Shown piece after piece: positions 1 to 8,201 of a DNA stretch of 44,900 nt. The first letter of the stretch is position 1; each line of letters begins with the position of its first letter. The DNA comes from Chitinophagales bacterium. GTDB lineage: Bacteria > Bacteroidota > Bacteroidia > Chitinophagales > Chitinophagaceae. A program made the position numbers and the translations under genes. The stretch covers positions 1-44,900 of the forward strand of contig JAATFP010000009.1 of assembly GCA_015655125.1 (NCBI GenBank), in the 5' to 3' direction. The notes under the pieces are model-generated. The model saw only the letters and a list, made by a program, of their open reading frames with translations. It did no database searches and was not told the origin of the DNA.

Positions 1-81
1 CAAACCTCGAAAGTGCATCCCGGTTTTACGGATGATGCGGCAGCTACGTTGGAAAGATTGTATAATCAACTTGTTCTTTAG
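1..81 (+). CDS. C-terminal end of an unidentified protein (partial)
   Basis: Frame 1 is open from the window edge to a TAG at 79-81 and gives 26 residues ending in ATLERLYNQLVL. The composition and the helical-looking end (LERLYNQL) read like real coding sequence, and no other frame is open in this stretch. The start and nearly all of the protein lie outside the window. I do not recognise the family from so short a tail. About 270 bases without a gene follow before the next start, and they are AT-rich. Confidence 0.5.
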   Translation, partial: QTSKVHPGFTDDAAATLERLYNQLVL

Positions 82-352
82 ATAATGTTCTATGGCAATA
101 ATGAAATCCTTAGAAGTCTGTTAGAAATAGGGTGCTGTTTTTTTTATTTTAACAAAGCCAAGCTTTTAAAAAATTAATTTAATATAATGTTTGCCTGGGC
201 TGATTTTTTAATATTTCACCATTCAGCAAAAAACATTTTTTAGTTACAAAACCCACTCTTTCTAAAGCGACTCCATTAAAACCCGCGAACTTTTTTCTCA
301 AAATTTATTGTCTTGGCATGGATATTGGTTAATGTGAGAAAAATAAATTACT

Positions 353-1000
353 ATGAAAAGAATATTCTTGTTATGTGCAGCCGCAATGTCTTTGTTTGCC
401 GCTGAGGCCCAGACAACCAAAAAGGGTAAAAAAACAAAAGCCATAAGTGCTGAAGCTAAAGCAAAAGCCAATGCAGCTCAGCTTGAACAGGAACGCCAGC
501 AGAAGTTTGAAGACGAACGTATCGAACGTTTAGCGTATGATTCCATCAGGCGCGAAAATGATAAATTAGCAGATGCACGTTTTGATAGTGAAAGAGTTGC
601 TGTAAAAGAAAGTAAAATTAAAATGATCGACAGCACCAATAAAGAATCATGGAAGGCTGCAGCTATTCAAAAAGAAAATGCATTGAAGGCTGAAAGAAAC
701 CGCAACCAGATCGTAAGTGCAGCAAATCTTGGTCCGCAGCAAAGCAGATTAGTAAAAGATATCACCCAAGCCTACAATGATAAAGCAAAAGTGATTTTGG
801 ATAACGTGTCGTTGGATGATGCTACCAAGAAAACACAATTGGCCGCTTTGAACCAGGAAAGAAGAGATAAGATTAAGGCCGCAATCGGTAAAGCAAAAGA
901 AAGAAAACTGGAAAAAGAACGTAAAGAATTTGTGCAAAAAAACGGTGAAGATACTGAAGCCGCATGGATCGATCAGGCAGCGGTGGTAAGTTCAAATTGA
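353..1000 (+). CDS. Secreted charged coiled-coil protein, function unknown
   Basis: The 215-residue product begins with a signal peptide (basic MKR, hydrophobic core to about residue 19, likely cleavage after AEAQ). The rest is very rich in Lys, Glu, Ala and Gln and should form long helices. Residues 45-110 are heptad-like, and a second helical segment at about 125-200 contains a repeated Q-E-R-R-K pattern. No catalytic motif is visible. The second half (LSP-type linker, then a helix with AALNQERRDKIKAAI) resembles small periplasmic Spy/CpxP-like or DUF4890-like helical proteins, but that is only an impression. It is monocistronic, followed 40 bases later by a strong intrinsic terminator. Periplasmic location is inferred from the signal peptide. 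Confidence 0.75.
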   Translation: MKRIFLLCAAAMSLFAAEAQTTKKGKKTKAISAEAKAKANAAQLEQERQQKFEDERIERLAYDSIRRENDKLADARFDSERVAVKESKIKMIDSTNKESWKAAAIQKENALKAERNRNQIVSAANLGPQQSRLVKDITQAYNDKAKVILDNVSLDDATKKTQLAALNQERRDKIKAAIGKAKERKLEKERKEFVQKNGEDTEAAWIDQAAVVSSN

Positions 1001-1040
1001 TATCACATCATTAAATCCTCCTGAATAAAGAAAAGTTTAA

Positions 1041-1068
1041 GAGCCGCAACATTAGTTGCGGCTCTTTT
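1041..1068 (+). terminator. Rho-independent terminator
   Basis: A perfect 10-bp stem GAGCCGCAAC / GTTGCGGCTC with a 4-base ATTA loop is followed by TTTTAT. It lies 40 bases after the stop codon of the coiled-coil gene ending at 1000. Confidence 0.9.
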
Positions 1069-1194
1069 ATTTACATGGATCCGGCTTTCGCAAAAACATC
1101 GGCACGTGTTGCCACCATCAACGGTAAATTACGTATTGTGATTAATACGGTAAGGGAGATTCGTATTCAGAATAAAGCGACAAAAATCTCACTC

Positions 1195-1215
1195 TTCACC
1201 ATTCACCATTCACTG
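1195..1215 (-). repeat. Heptamer repeat arm after the DUF6799 gene
   Basis: Three consecutive 7-base units are seen: two TTCACCA and one TTCACTG on the plus strand. Read on the minus strand they become GTGAATGGTGAA, the orientation that follows stop codons elsewhere in this window. The arm starts 17 bases beyond the stop of the minus-strand DUF6799 gene. Confidence 0.8.
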
Positions 1216-1232
1216 CCCGGTAACTTATATAC

Positions 1233-1571
1233 TCAACCTATATTCGGTTTCAGCTGGATGTCGATCTTTCCGTCCATATAAACTTTATCGCCTTCATGTA
1301 ATTCGATTTCCTTTCCATCTTTTGTAATTACTGTTCCGTTTGTTTTAACAATGGTTCCATCTGCCATCGTCATGTTCTTGTCCATTTTCTTTGTAAACTT
1401 ATCCTGAACCACGATCATCTGCCCGGCCTGCATGCTCACATAGTTTTTTTTAGTGGTATCAGGTAAAGTGGTTTCTTTCGGCGGCGCAACGATGGATTGT
1501 GCCTGTAATTTTGCGTTAAAACCTGCTATAATCATCAATGCCGCCACGAGGTTTAATTTGATTGCTTTCAT
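1233..1571 (-). CDS. Secreted DUF6799-domain protein
   Basis: Product of 112 residues when started at the ATG at 1571, which puts a signal peptide (MKAIKLNLVAALMIIAGF, cleavage near LQAQ) at the N-terminus. A longer in-frame start at 1655 would place 28 non-signal-like residues before it and is not favoured. The mature part has the beta-repeat pattern M-ADGT-V-TNGTV--KDGKEI-L-EGDKVYMDG, which I associate with DUF6799, a small Bacteroidota family. It is likely a periplasmic or surface beta-structured protein; no enzymatic motif is visible. The gene stands alone on the minus strand between two plus-strand genes and is followed by a heptamer repeat arm. Confidence 0.8.
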   Translation of the reverse strand: MKAIKLNLVAALMIIAGFNAKLQAQSIVAPPKETTLPDTTKKNYVSMQAGQMIVVQDKFTKKMDKNMTMADGTIVKTNGTVITKDGKEIELHEGDKVYMDGKIDIQLKPNIG

Positions 1572-1785
1572 AAAAAATGGTTTGTGGACAATGTTATTTG
1601 CCCTTGTAAGAAATAGTATGCAGGACAGGGGCGAAGGGCATGTATATTTTCTCAAAAATTACGCCATAGCGGGATTTTTTTAAATTTAAAATCCGCTGCA
1701 AGAACGCACCGTCAGCCACCTGCCTGGTCCTGGGAGGCTCTGCCTGTCTTGTCGGAAATCCACCATAATTCTCCTTAAAAAAGCC

Positions 1786-1793
1786 TATTTTTG
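1786..1793 (+). promoter_or_regulatory. Candidate -7 element of lepA promoter
   Basis: TATTTTTG matches the Bacteroidota -7 consensus TAnnTTTG and lies 24 bases before the lepA ATG, implying a very short leader. No convincing -33 TTTG is seen at the usual spacing. Confidence 0.4.
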
Positions 1794-1817
1794 CCGACTT
1801 AAACACGTATTGCGTAC

Positions 1818-3608
1818 ATGAAGAATATCAGGAACTTTTGTATCATCGCCCATATCGATCACGGAAAAAGTACATTGGCAGACAGGCTGTTGCAAACAAC
1901 CAACACCATTACCGAAAGGGAAATGCAGGCCCAGGTACTCGATGACATGGACCTGGAAAGAGAGAAGGGCATCACGATCAAGAGTCACGCCATACAGATC
2001 AACTACCCTTACAAAGGCGAGCAATACGTATTGAACCTGATCGATACGCCAGGACATGTTGATTTTAGCTATGAAGTGAGCCGTGCCCTTGCTGCGTGTG
2101 AAGGCGCCCTTTTGCTGGTAGATGCCACGCAGGGTATCCAGGCGCAAACGATCAGTAATCTTTACCTGGCAATAGACAACGATCTTGAAATCATTCCCGT
2201 GATCAACAAGATCGACATGGATGGCGCTATGATCCCGGAAGTAAAGGATCAGATCATCGAACTGATAGGTTGCAAAGAAGAAGATATTTTATTGGCCAGC
2301 GGAAAAAGCGGGATCGGTATTGAAGAAATCCTCCACGCCATTATCGGGCGCATCCCAGCGCCGACGGGCGATCCGGAAGCTCCGTTGCAGGCATTGATAT
2401 TCGACAGTGTTTTCAATAGTTTCCGCGGTATCATTGTGTATTTCCGTATTTTTAACGGCAGTATTAAACAAGGTGACAAAGTAAAATTTTTCAGCACCGA
2501 CCAGGAATACTATGCAGATGAAGTGGGTATTTTGAAACTGGGCATGGAAAAGAAAAAACAGGTTTTTACCGGCGACGTGGGCTATATCATCACCGGTATC
2601 AAAAATGCCAAAGAGGTGAAGGTGGGCGATACGCTTACCAATGTGATCAACCCAACAGATACCCGCATCGACGGATTTGAGGAAGTGAAACCGATGGTAT
2701 TTGCCGGAATATTTCCGGTGGAAACGGAAAAATTTGAAGAACTCCGCGACTGCATGGAAAAGCTTCAACTAAACGATGCATCACTTACTTTCGAGCTCGA
2801 AACTTCGCAGGCGCTGGGATTTGGTTTCCGTTGCGGCTTTCTGGGCCTCCTGCATATGGAGATCATCCAGGAACGGCTCGAGCGTGAATTCAATCAAACG
2901 GTGATAACAACGGTACCTAATGTAAGTTTTATCGCACATACGACAAAAAAGGAAAAGATCGACGTTCATAATCCGGCAACATTGCCCGATCCGAGCCGGA
3001 CGGAACGAATAGAAGAGCCGTTCATTAAAGCACAGATCATCACAAAGCCGGATTATATCGGAAACATCATGACGCTTTGCATCAACAAACGCGGCATGCT
3101 TATTCATCAGGGATATTTGAGTCCGACAAGAGTTGAGCTTACTTTTGAAATGCCGCTCACGGAAATCGTATTTGATTTTTATGATAAATTAAAATCACAG
3201 ACGCGCGGCTACGCGAGCTTCGACTATCACCCGATCGGTTTCCGCGACAGCGATATCGTTCGTATGGATATTTTATTAAACGGGGAAAAAGTGGATGCGT
3301 TAAGCGCATTGATCCACCGGAGCCGGAGCCACGAATTTGGCCGCAAGCTATGCGAAAAGTTGAAAGAATTATTAACACGTCAGCAGTTCCAGATCGCTAT
3401 CCAGGCCGCTATCGGCGCCAAAGTTATTGCGCGCGAAAACATCAGCGCAATGCGTAAAGACGTAACGGCAAAATGTTACGGGGGCGATATCAGCCGTAAA
3501 CGTAAATTGCTCGAAAAGCAAAAAGAAGGGAAGAAACGTATGCGCCAGATAGGAAATGTGGAGATACCGCAGGAAGCGTTTTTGGCTGTGCTGAAGCTGG
3601 ACGATTGA
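1818..3608 (+). CDS. lepA: Elongation factor 4 (LepA), ribosome-associated GTPase
   Basis: The 596-residue product has the normal LepA length. The G1 motif AHIDHGKST lies at residues 11-19, followed by the REKGITIKS switch, DTPGH (G3) and NKID (G4). Domain II with [14 protein letters not shown] and the EF-G-like domains follow. The C-terminal LepA-specific domain includes the lysine-rich stretch [18 protein letters not shown] characteristic of LepA CTDs. Known family role: a cytosolic translational GTPase that acts on elongating or initiating ribosomes under stress. The ATG at 1818 gives the conserved [16 protein letters not shown] start. A left-type heptamer repeat arm begins 8 bases after its stop, and the next gene is 224 bases downstream. 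Confidence 0.97.
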   Translation: MKNIRNFCIIAHIDHGKSTLADRLLQTTNTITEREMQAQVLDDMDLEREKGITIKSHAIQINYPYKGEQYVLNLIDTPGHVDFSYEVSRALAACEGALLLVDATQGIQAQTISNLYLAIDNDLEIIPVINKIDMDGAMIPEVKDQIIELIGCKEEDILLASGKSGIGIEEILHAIIGRIPAPTGDPEAPLQALIFDSVFNSFRGIIVYFRIFNGSIKQGDKVKFFSTDQEYYADEVGILKLGMEKKKQVFTGDVGYIITGIKNAKEVKVGDTLTNVINPTDTRIDGFEEVKPMVFAGIFPVETEKFEELRDCMEKLQLNDASLTFELETSQALGFGFRCGFLGLLHMEIIQERLEREFNQTVITTVPNVSFIAHTTKKEKIDVHNPATLPDPSRTERIEEPFIKAQIITKPDYIGNIMTLCINKRGMLIHQGYLSPTRVELTFEMPLTEIVFDFYDKLKSQTRGYASFDYHPIGFRDSDIVRMDILLNGEKVDALSALIHRSRSHEFGRKLCEKLKELLTRQQFQIAIQAAIGAKVIARENISAMRKDVTAKCYGGDISRKRKLLEKQKEGKKRMRQIGNVEIPQEAFLAVLKLDD

Positions 3609-3616
3609 TGCCCTGT

Positions 3617-3660
3617 TGAATGGAATAGTCAATAGTGAATTTTCAATAGTCAAAGTGAAA
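3617..3660 (+). repeat. Heptamer repeat, stop-side arm (lepA end)
   Basis: Degenerate 7-base units TGAATGG, AATAGTC, AATAGTG and a second AATAGTC follow the lepA stop. They are the inverse complement type of the arm at 3804-3830, so the two could pair across the 140-base spacer. Confidence 0.7.
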
Positions 3661-3803
3661 AGTTGTACGCCCCATAGGACCGTTTCTGAATTTTTAAAGC
3701 ATATATCATATAAAAAGTATAAACTTTTTTTAAATGATGGCCGCTTTTAAACTAAAAATTTATTTTACTATTACAATTGAATGAAGAAATACTTTTTGAA
3801 GGT

Positions 3804-3830
3804 TTCACCATTCACTATTCACCATTCACC
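3804..3830 (+). repeat. Heptamer repeat, start-side arm (mutS2 start)
   Basis: Four units in perfect 7-base register, alternating TTCACCA and TTCACTA, end two bases before the ATG of the MutS2-like gene. This places a pyrimidine-rich tract where Bacteroidota genes normally have an A-rich leader. Confidence 0.85.
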
Positions 3831-3832
3831 TC

Positions 3833-5932
3833 ATGAAGTTTTTCCCGGAGTCTACGCTCCAACAATTAGAATTTGACAAGGTAAAAGACCTTTTATTGGC
3901 TCATTGCCGTACAGAATACGCCAAATCGAAATCTTCTCAACTCCGCATTCATACCAAGAAGGAGTTTATCGAGATCGCTTTGCAGCAGACGAATGAATTT
4001 AAGACAATTCTGCAGAGCGGGCAGTTTTTTCCAAATGATTTTGTTCATAATATCAGCCGTGAACTGAAGTTGCTTGGAATTCCCGGTGCAACCATCACAG
4101 GCGAACAGTTCCTGCTGATCCGCAAACTGGCTGCGAATACAAACAACATCTTTCGCTGGTTCACCGTAGAAATGCGGGATACATTTCCCGGTCTTGCAGA
4201 AGTGATCAGCAATAATTATTATGAAAAATCGATCAGTCAAATGATTGATGAAGTACTCGATGATGTGGGAACGGTGAAAGATACTGCCAGCAGCGATCTT
4301 GCCGACATCCGTATGAAGCTGTATCGCAAGCGGAATGAGATCCGGCGCGTTTTTGACCGCATCGTTTCCAAATTGAACAAACAAGGTTACCTCGCCGACA
4401 TCGAAGAAAGCTTTATGAATGGCCGACGTGTACTCGCGGTTTTTGCGGAGCAAAAAAGAATGGTAAAAGGTGTTCTTCATAGTGAAAGCGACAGCCGACG
4501 TACGAGTTTTATAGAACCGGAAGAAACGACCGAACTTAACAACGAAATTTTTTCATTGGAGTACGAGGAGCAAAAAGAAGTATTTCGCATTTTGCGAAAC
4601 CTTACTCAGCAACTCAGTATCTATGCGACCCTGTTAAAAAGTTATCATGATATTGCCGGTGAATATGATTTTATCCGCGCCAAAGCAAAATTTGCGATCG
4701 ATATTAATGGTAGCTATCCATTGTTGCAGGATCGGGCACATCTGAACCTGATCAACGCTTATCATCCGTTATTGCTGCTATACAATAACCGGAATGATAA
4801 GCCAACGATTCCGATCAATTTAAAACTCGATCACAACAATAGTATTCTTGTAATCAGTGGCCCGAATGCCGGCGGGAAAACCGTTACTTTAAAGACGGTG
4901 GGTTTAACACAGGTAATGCTGCAAGCCGGACTGCTGGTGGCTTGTAGCCCGGATAGTGAGATGGGGATTTTCAAACAATTGTTCATTCATATCGGCGATG
5001 AGCAGAGCCTGGAATTTGAATTGAGTACTTATTCTTCACATCTGAAGAACATGAAGCATTTCATTGAACATGCAAATGGAAAGACGTTGTTTTTTATCGA
5101 CGAATTGGGAAGCGGCAGTGATCCAAATCTTGGCGGTGCATTTGCAGAAGTGATCATGGAGGAACTGGCATTCAAACACTCTTTCGGCATCGTTACTACG
5201 CATTACCTCAACCTTAAAGTGATGGCCAATAAAGTGAGGGGCATCATCAACGGCGCGATGCAGTTTGACGAAAAGAACCTGTTGCCGCTGTATAAATTGC
5301 AGATCGGTAAGCCGGGGAGTTCTTATACTTTTTCTATCGCTGAACGCATCGGGCTGGATAAAAAACTGATTGCGAAAGCGCGCACATTGGTGGATGAAGA
5401 GCACTTCCGGTTGGATAAATTACTGAACAGAACGGAGCAGGATCTTCAAAGAATCGACAAGGAAAAGATAACACTTGACAAATTACTCAAAGAAAATGAG
5501 CGGCTGAAAAAGGAGATGGAACAGGTGCTGAAAAAAGAATTGCACAACCAGGAAGTAGAACGGCTGAAGCATCAGAATAAAATTTCTGAAGAGAAGATAG
5601 CCTACCTGAAGGACATGGAACGCAGGTTGAAGTCGATGGTGATTGAATGGCGCAAAACGGAAGACAAAGATGCTGTTGTGAAGATGATCCAGGCTTTGTT
5701 GTTTAACCAGAAAGAAAAAATGCAGAAAGAGAAACATCAGAAAAAGATCAACGAAAAGTTCAACGAGATTGGAGGTGAAATTAAGATTGGCGACAAAGTA
5801 AAAATGAAGCAAAACCGCCAGGTAGGAATTGTGAAAGAGATACGTGGTAAAAAGGCTATTTTACAGGTTGGAATAATTCCGATGACGGTGGCGATAGATG
5901 ATTTGGTGGTGGTTGTAGATAAAGTTGAGTAA
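3833..5932 (+). CDS. mutS2: MutS2-family ATPase lacking a visible Smr domain
   Basis: Product of 699 residues. It has the MutS2 N-terminal core and lever helices, Walker A GPNAGGKT at residues 343-350, Walker B FIDELGSGSDP with D423/E424, and the TTHYLNLK switch. A long Lys/Glu/Gln coiled coil (about 520-640) follows, then a small beta domain (IKIGDKVKMKQNRQVGIVKEI) that ends the protein. MutS2 proteins usually run to about 780-800 residues and end in the Smr nuclease domain. Here the reading frame stops cleanly after VVVVDKVE, with no Smr-like sequence (such as HGxGxG) downstream in any frame I examined. Known role of the family: suppression of recombination or rescue of collided ribosomes. 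The start ATG abuts a heptamer repeat arm. Confidence 0.9.
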   Translation: MKFFPESTLQQLEFDKVKDLLLAHCRTEYAKSKSSQLRIHTKKEFIEIALQQTNEFKTILQSGQFFPNDFVHNISRELKLLGIPGATITGEQFLLIRKLAANTNNIFRWFTVEMRDTFPGLAEVISNNYYEKSISQMIDEVLDDVGTVKDTASSDLADIRMKLYRKRNEIRRVFDRIVSKLNKQGYLADIEESFMNGRRVLAVFAEQKRMVKGVLHSESDSRRTSFIEPEETTELNNEIFSLEYEEQKEVFRILRNLTQQLSIYATLLKSYHDIAGEYDFIRAKAKFAIDINGSYPLLQDRAHLNLINAYHPLLLLYNNRNDKPTIPINLKLDHNNSILVISGPNAGGKTVTLKTVGLTQVMLQAGLLVACSPDSEMGIFKQLFIHIGDEQSLEFELSTYSSHLKNMKHFIEHANGKTLFFIDELGSGSDPNLGGAFAEVIMEELAFKHSFGIVTTHYLNLKVMANKVRGIINGAMQFDEKNLLPLYKLQIGKPGSSYTFSIAERIGLDKKLIAKARTLVDEEHFRLDKLLNRTEQDLQRIDKEKITLDKLLKENERLKKEMEQVLKKELHNQEVERLKHQNKISEEKIAYLKDMERRLKSMVIEWRKTEDKDAVVKMIQALLFNQKEKMQKEKHQKKINEKFNEIGGEIKIGDKVKMKQNRQVGIVKEIRGKKAILQVGIIPMTVAIDDLVVVVDKVE

Positions 5933-5977
5933 TAATGATGAATTCGCTGTGATAACCGATCAATTAAAAATCTGCGT

Positions 5978-6409
5978 ATGAAAAAAACAAATTTTGTATT
6001 GCTCGCTATGCTTGTTGCATCTCTTTCTTCAAAGGCACAAACTGTCTTTCAGGCCGTACCGCAAACCGACACGCTTGCGATGATTGAACACCAGGTTTCC
6101 CGTGACGCTCAATTTCCCGGAGGAGATAAAGCCTGGAACAAATTTTTAAGCGACAGTGTTGATCTTTCTGTTCCTGCAAAACATGGGGCGCTCGCCGGCA
6201 GTTATTGTGTATTTATAGAGTTTAACGTTACTAAGAAAGGTAAGGTCACCCAGGTACAGCCACGAACAACTTTGGGATATGGTATGGAGGCCGAAGTGAT
6301 TCGTGTTATTAAAATGAGTCCCGATTGGTTACCGGCAATTTCCAATGACAAGAAAGTTTCTTCTATAAGAACACAGGCTGTGTGGTTCGTGGTAAGCAAA
6401 ACAAAATGA
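5978..6409 (+). CDS. Secreted TonB C-terminal-domain-like protein
   Basis: Product of 143 residues with a signal peptide (MKKTNFVLLAMLVASLSSKAQ). A single domain resembling the C-terminal domain of TonB energy transducers follows: the AQFPGGDKAWNKFL entry helix, FIEFNVTKKGKVTQVQ beta strands, EAEVIRVIKMSPDWLPA and a final strand QAVWFVV. There is no proline-rich spanning segment and no transmembrane anchor beyond the cleaved signal, so it is probably a free periplasmic domain rather than a complete TonB. This architecture is common in Bacteroidota. It lies 45 bases after mutS2 and is followed by a short terminator hairpin. Confidence 0.8.
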   Translation: MKKTNFVLLAMLVASLSSKAQTVFQAVPQTDTLAMIEHQVSRDAQFPGGDKAWNKFLSDSVDLSVPAKHGALAGSYCVFIEFNVTKKGKVTQVQPRTTLGYGMEAEVIRVIKMSPDWLPAISNDKKVSSIRTQAVWFVVSKTK

Positions 6410-6444
6410 TCACTCCATTTTCTGCAGACAGCATTAAAATAAAA

Positions 6445-6466
6445 AACCTTCTTACGAAGGTCTTTC
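6445..6466 (+). terminator. Probable intrinsic terminator
   Basis: A stem ACCTTC / GAAGGT with a 4-base loop is followed by CTTT, 36 bases after the stop at 6409. The stem is short and the T-run weak. Confidence 0.5.
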
Positions 6467-6636
6467 ACAAAATGAAATTGGTTTCAGTGGTTTTTCCCAG
6501 GAGGTAACTTTCAAAGGATGGAGGATTTCAAAACGGATTGGTTGTATTGGATAGTGCAAATGTATGCGTTGTTTTTTTTGTCATTTGTCAAACTAAGTAT
6601 TCTTTTAAGGTAGTGTTTCTTCTAACAATTGATTTA

Positions 6637-6870
6637 CGTCAACGGCGAATAGTGATTGATGAAACCTTTACGTAGTAAGTGTTTCATCGACTTTCGAAAT
6701 TTAAAAAGATTACATAATTGACCTTTATCAATATGTATTTTTTTGAATAGAATTTTTTCTACGTTGTAAAAAACAAAAGGTAAGACCAAATTTTTATATT
6801 CGACCTTACCTTTAAAACGGTAATTGAGAAAATAGGAACCTTTGGAGATTTGACTATTGATCATTCACTA
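6637..6870 (-). repeat. Foldback element bounded by heptamer arms
   Basis: On the minus strand the element begins inside the stop codon of the CBM48-HhH gene: the plus-strand CTA at 6868-6870 is both the last bases of a TTCACTA unit and the TAG stop. Arm one is 6850-6870 (TTGACTA, TTGATCA, TTCACTA on plus). Arm two, 6637-6664, carries the inverse-complement units (CGGCGAA, TAGTGAT, TGATGAA on plus). The AT-rich interior also contains AAAGGTAAG and CTTACCTTT as inverted copies (about 6778-6812), a possible terminator. The ~460-base gap 6410-6867 holds no gene I can support; a 76-codon ORF inside it begins in the repeat and looks spurious. Confidence 0.65.
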
Positions 6871-7491
6871 CTTGCCGCCTTTCAATTCTCCCTGTAATTT
6901 TTCCAGCTCTTCCCATTTTCCGGCGGCTGCGAGCTTCGCTTGCTTTGGCCAGCTTGCCGGGTCATGAACATTAAATTTTGCGCCACCCGTTTCAAGAATT
7001 TCCTTCAGTTTTTTTGCGGTACTTTTTGCCAGTTGTGCATAAGTAAGAACGCCATTCTTATTTAATAAGGTCGCTATTTGTTTTCCGATTCCTTCAATCT
7101 TTGCGAGATCTTCTTTTTCAGCAGAGGGTTTTGCCGCTTTCACAGTTTTTTTCGGCGATGTTTTTTTTACTGCAACTTTCTTTACGGGAGCAGCAGTTTC
7201 AATCACGTCTTCGAAAACTTCTACTACACAATTTTCTACATACATTCCTTCAGCGGTGGCATAATATTTTGCGCTGTCATCATTTTCCCAACGGCCATCA
7301 CTCAAAAAATAGCGGTATTGATAAGTTTGTCCGGGTTGCAGTGAAATGGTAACAGTAAGCGAACCATCTTCTGTTTGTGTTAACGGAAAGCCCAATTCGA
7401 GGTTCCAATTGTTGAAATCGCCGAGGAGAAGTCCGCCTGTAGCGCCTTTCGCTATATAATTCGGGAGCAGAAATTTTACTTCAGTAGCCAT
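6868..7491 (-). CDS. CBM48/glycogen-binding-like domain fused to a helix-hairpin-helix domain
   Basis: Product of 207 residues with no signal peptide, so cytosolic. Residues 1-95 look like an isoamylase-N/AMPK-type glycogen-binding (CBM48) fold: GGLLLGDFNNWN at 19-30 and TYQYRYFLSDGRWENDD at 57-72. A Lys/Ala/Pro-rich linker covers 100-125. Residues 126-200 form a helix-hairpin-helix region (DLAKIEGIGKQIATLL) with FNVHDPASWPKQAKLAAAGKW, a motif found in HhH modules of other Bacteroidota proteins. The first domain suggests polysaccharide or ligand binding, the second non-specific nucleic-acid or protein contact; the combined function is unknown. Its TAG stop is formed by a heptamer repeat unit. 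A 13-bp perfect palindrome sits 26 bases upstream of the start. Confidence 0.8.
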   Translation of the reverse strand: MATEVKFLLPNYIAKGATGGLLLGDFNNWNLELGFPLTQTEDGSLTVTISLQPGQTYQYRYFLSDGRWENDDSAKYYATAEGMYVENCVVEVFEDVIETAAPVKKVAVKKTSPKKTVKAAKPSAEKEDLAKIEGIGKQIATLLNKNGVLTYAQLAKSTAKKLKEILETGGAKFNVHDPASWPKQAKLAAAGKWEELEKLQGELKGGK

Positions 7492-7516
7492 GTAATTGTT
7501 TTTTTCGGTTAAATAA

Positions 7517-7547
7517 TAAGCCCATAAACAGGCAGTTTATGGGCTTA
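7517..7547 (-). promoter_or_regulatory. Perfect hairpin upstream of the CBM48-HhH gene
   Basis: Arms TAAGCCCATAAAC and GTTTATGGGCTTA are 13 bases each with a 5-base spacer. On the minus strand the hairpin lies 26 bases before the ATG at 7491, so it would be in the leader or be an operator. No T-run follows on either strand, which argues against a simple terminator. Confidence 0.5.
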
Positions 7548-7919
7548 AAGCAATATTGTTGTGCTGCAAATGTAGTAAAATTCGTACAAACGCTAAAAAC
7601 TGGCAAACTGCGGATCGTGGCCATTTAAAAAAATGACCAGTTAAGTTGTTGTTGAAGACCTGCAATAAGAGCGCTTGAATTGGGGTAGTAACAGTAGGCT
7701 TTCCTGCTTAACCCGTATTTTCAAAACTGGGTTGTTGAAGCAGGGCAGTGCCGCCATAAGAGGGAAGTCTCTTTAATGTTTACGGGCCGACTTCATTCAA
7801 GCGAATTTGATATTATTTACGAGGCGCAATTGTACAATAAAAAGCTTTCTTCCAGAAGCGGTAATTGCTGGGTATTATTCTAAATCGTCAACAGATCAGT
7901 TTAGCTGTCGTTTCCGTAG

Positions 7920-8060
7920 CGAGAAGGCCGCTCTATCATCTTTGAGGAAGAAATCAGTCGAAGGTCCTGGATAGATTCAGGTCTAAAACCCAATCATTTT
8001 TCAAGAGTTTTAAAATTGCACAGGAATGACCCAGGCAATCGGAAAACTAAACTTGTTTGA
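7920..8060 (+). pseudogene. Possible decayed AraC-family HTH fragment
   Basis: A 46-codon open stretch without a plausible start contains EEEISRRSWIDSGLKPNHFS followed by RVLKLHRN. AraC-family second HTH regions commonly read like 'GlsPkhFsRvlrf', and an arginine-rich SeR-LeR segment precedes it. Upstream codons in the same frame are broken by stops at 7881, 7902 and 7917. If correct, a regulator gene has decayed here next to the TetR/monooxygenase pair. The match is by eye and short. Confidence 0.2.
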
Positions 8061-8163
8061 CGATACCAGCAATGAACCCGAAATCTAAAATCATTGTTTA
8101 AGTGTCTCGGCAACTTTTAGAATGATTAACGAGTAGCAAAAAGAAATAAAATTTGCGTATATA

Positions 8164-8182
8164 AAAATAACGACGTTATTTT
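8164..8182 (+). promoter_or_regulatory. 19-bp perfect palindrome, probable TetR operator
   Basis: AAAATAACG and CGTTATTTT flank a single central A, giving an odd palindrome of the size bound by TetR dimers. It lies 19 bases before the TetR ATG. Its right arm runs into TTATTTTG, a near match to the TAnnTTTG -7 element. Bound repressor would occlude the promoter, suggesting autoregulation of the two-gene unit. Confidence 0.6.
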
Positions 8183-8201
8183 GTGCTACAATGTTATTTA
8201 A

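Larger units (their letters stand above)
7492..8201. other. 710-base gap without a supportable intact gene
   Basis: Besides the hairpin at 7517-7547 and the palindrome at 8164-8182, no intact reading frame of convincing composition is present. All frames are broken by stops at short intervals. One open stretch, 7920-8057 on plus, translates to peptide including GLKPNHFSRVLKLHR, which resembles the end of an AraC-type HTH domain; it is listed separately as a possible remnant. Confidence 0.6.

Noticed and set aside
1075..1281. 68-codon ORF on plus
   Set aside because: Overlaps the DUF6799 gene on the other strand and includes heptamer repeat translated as FTIHHSL; no family features.
3804..3830. 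CRISPR-like array from the short repeats
   Set aside because: Units are 7 bases, tandem without spacers, and no cas genes are present anywhere in the window.
6634..6864. 76-codon ORF on minus
   Set aside because: Starts and ends in heptamer repeat arms, no recognisable domain; AT-rich spacer of the foldback element.
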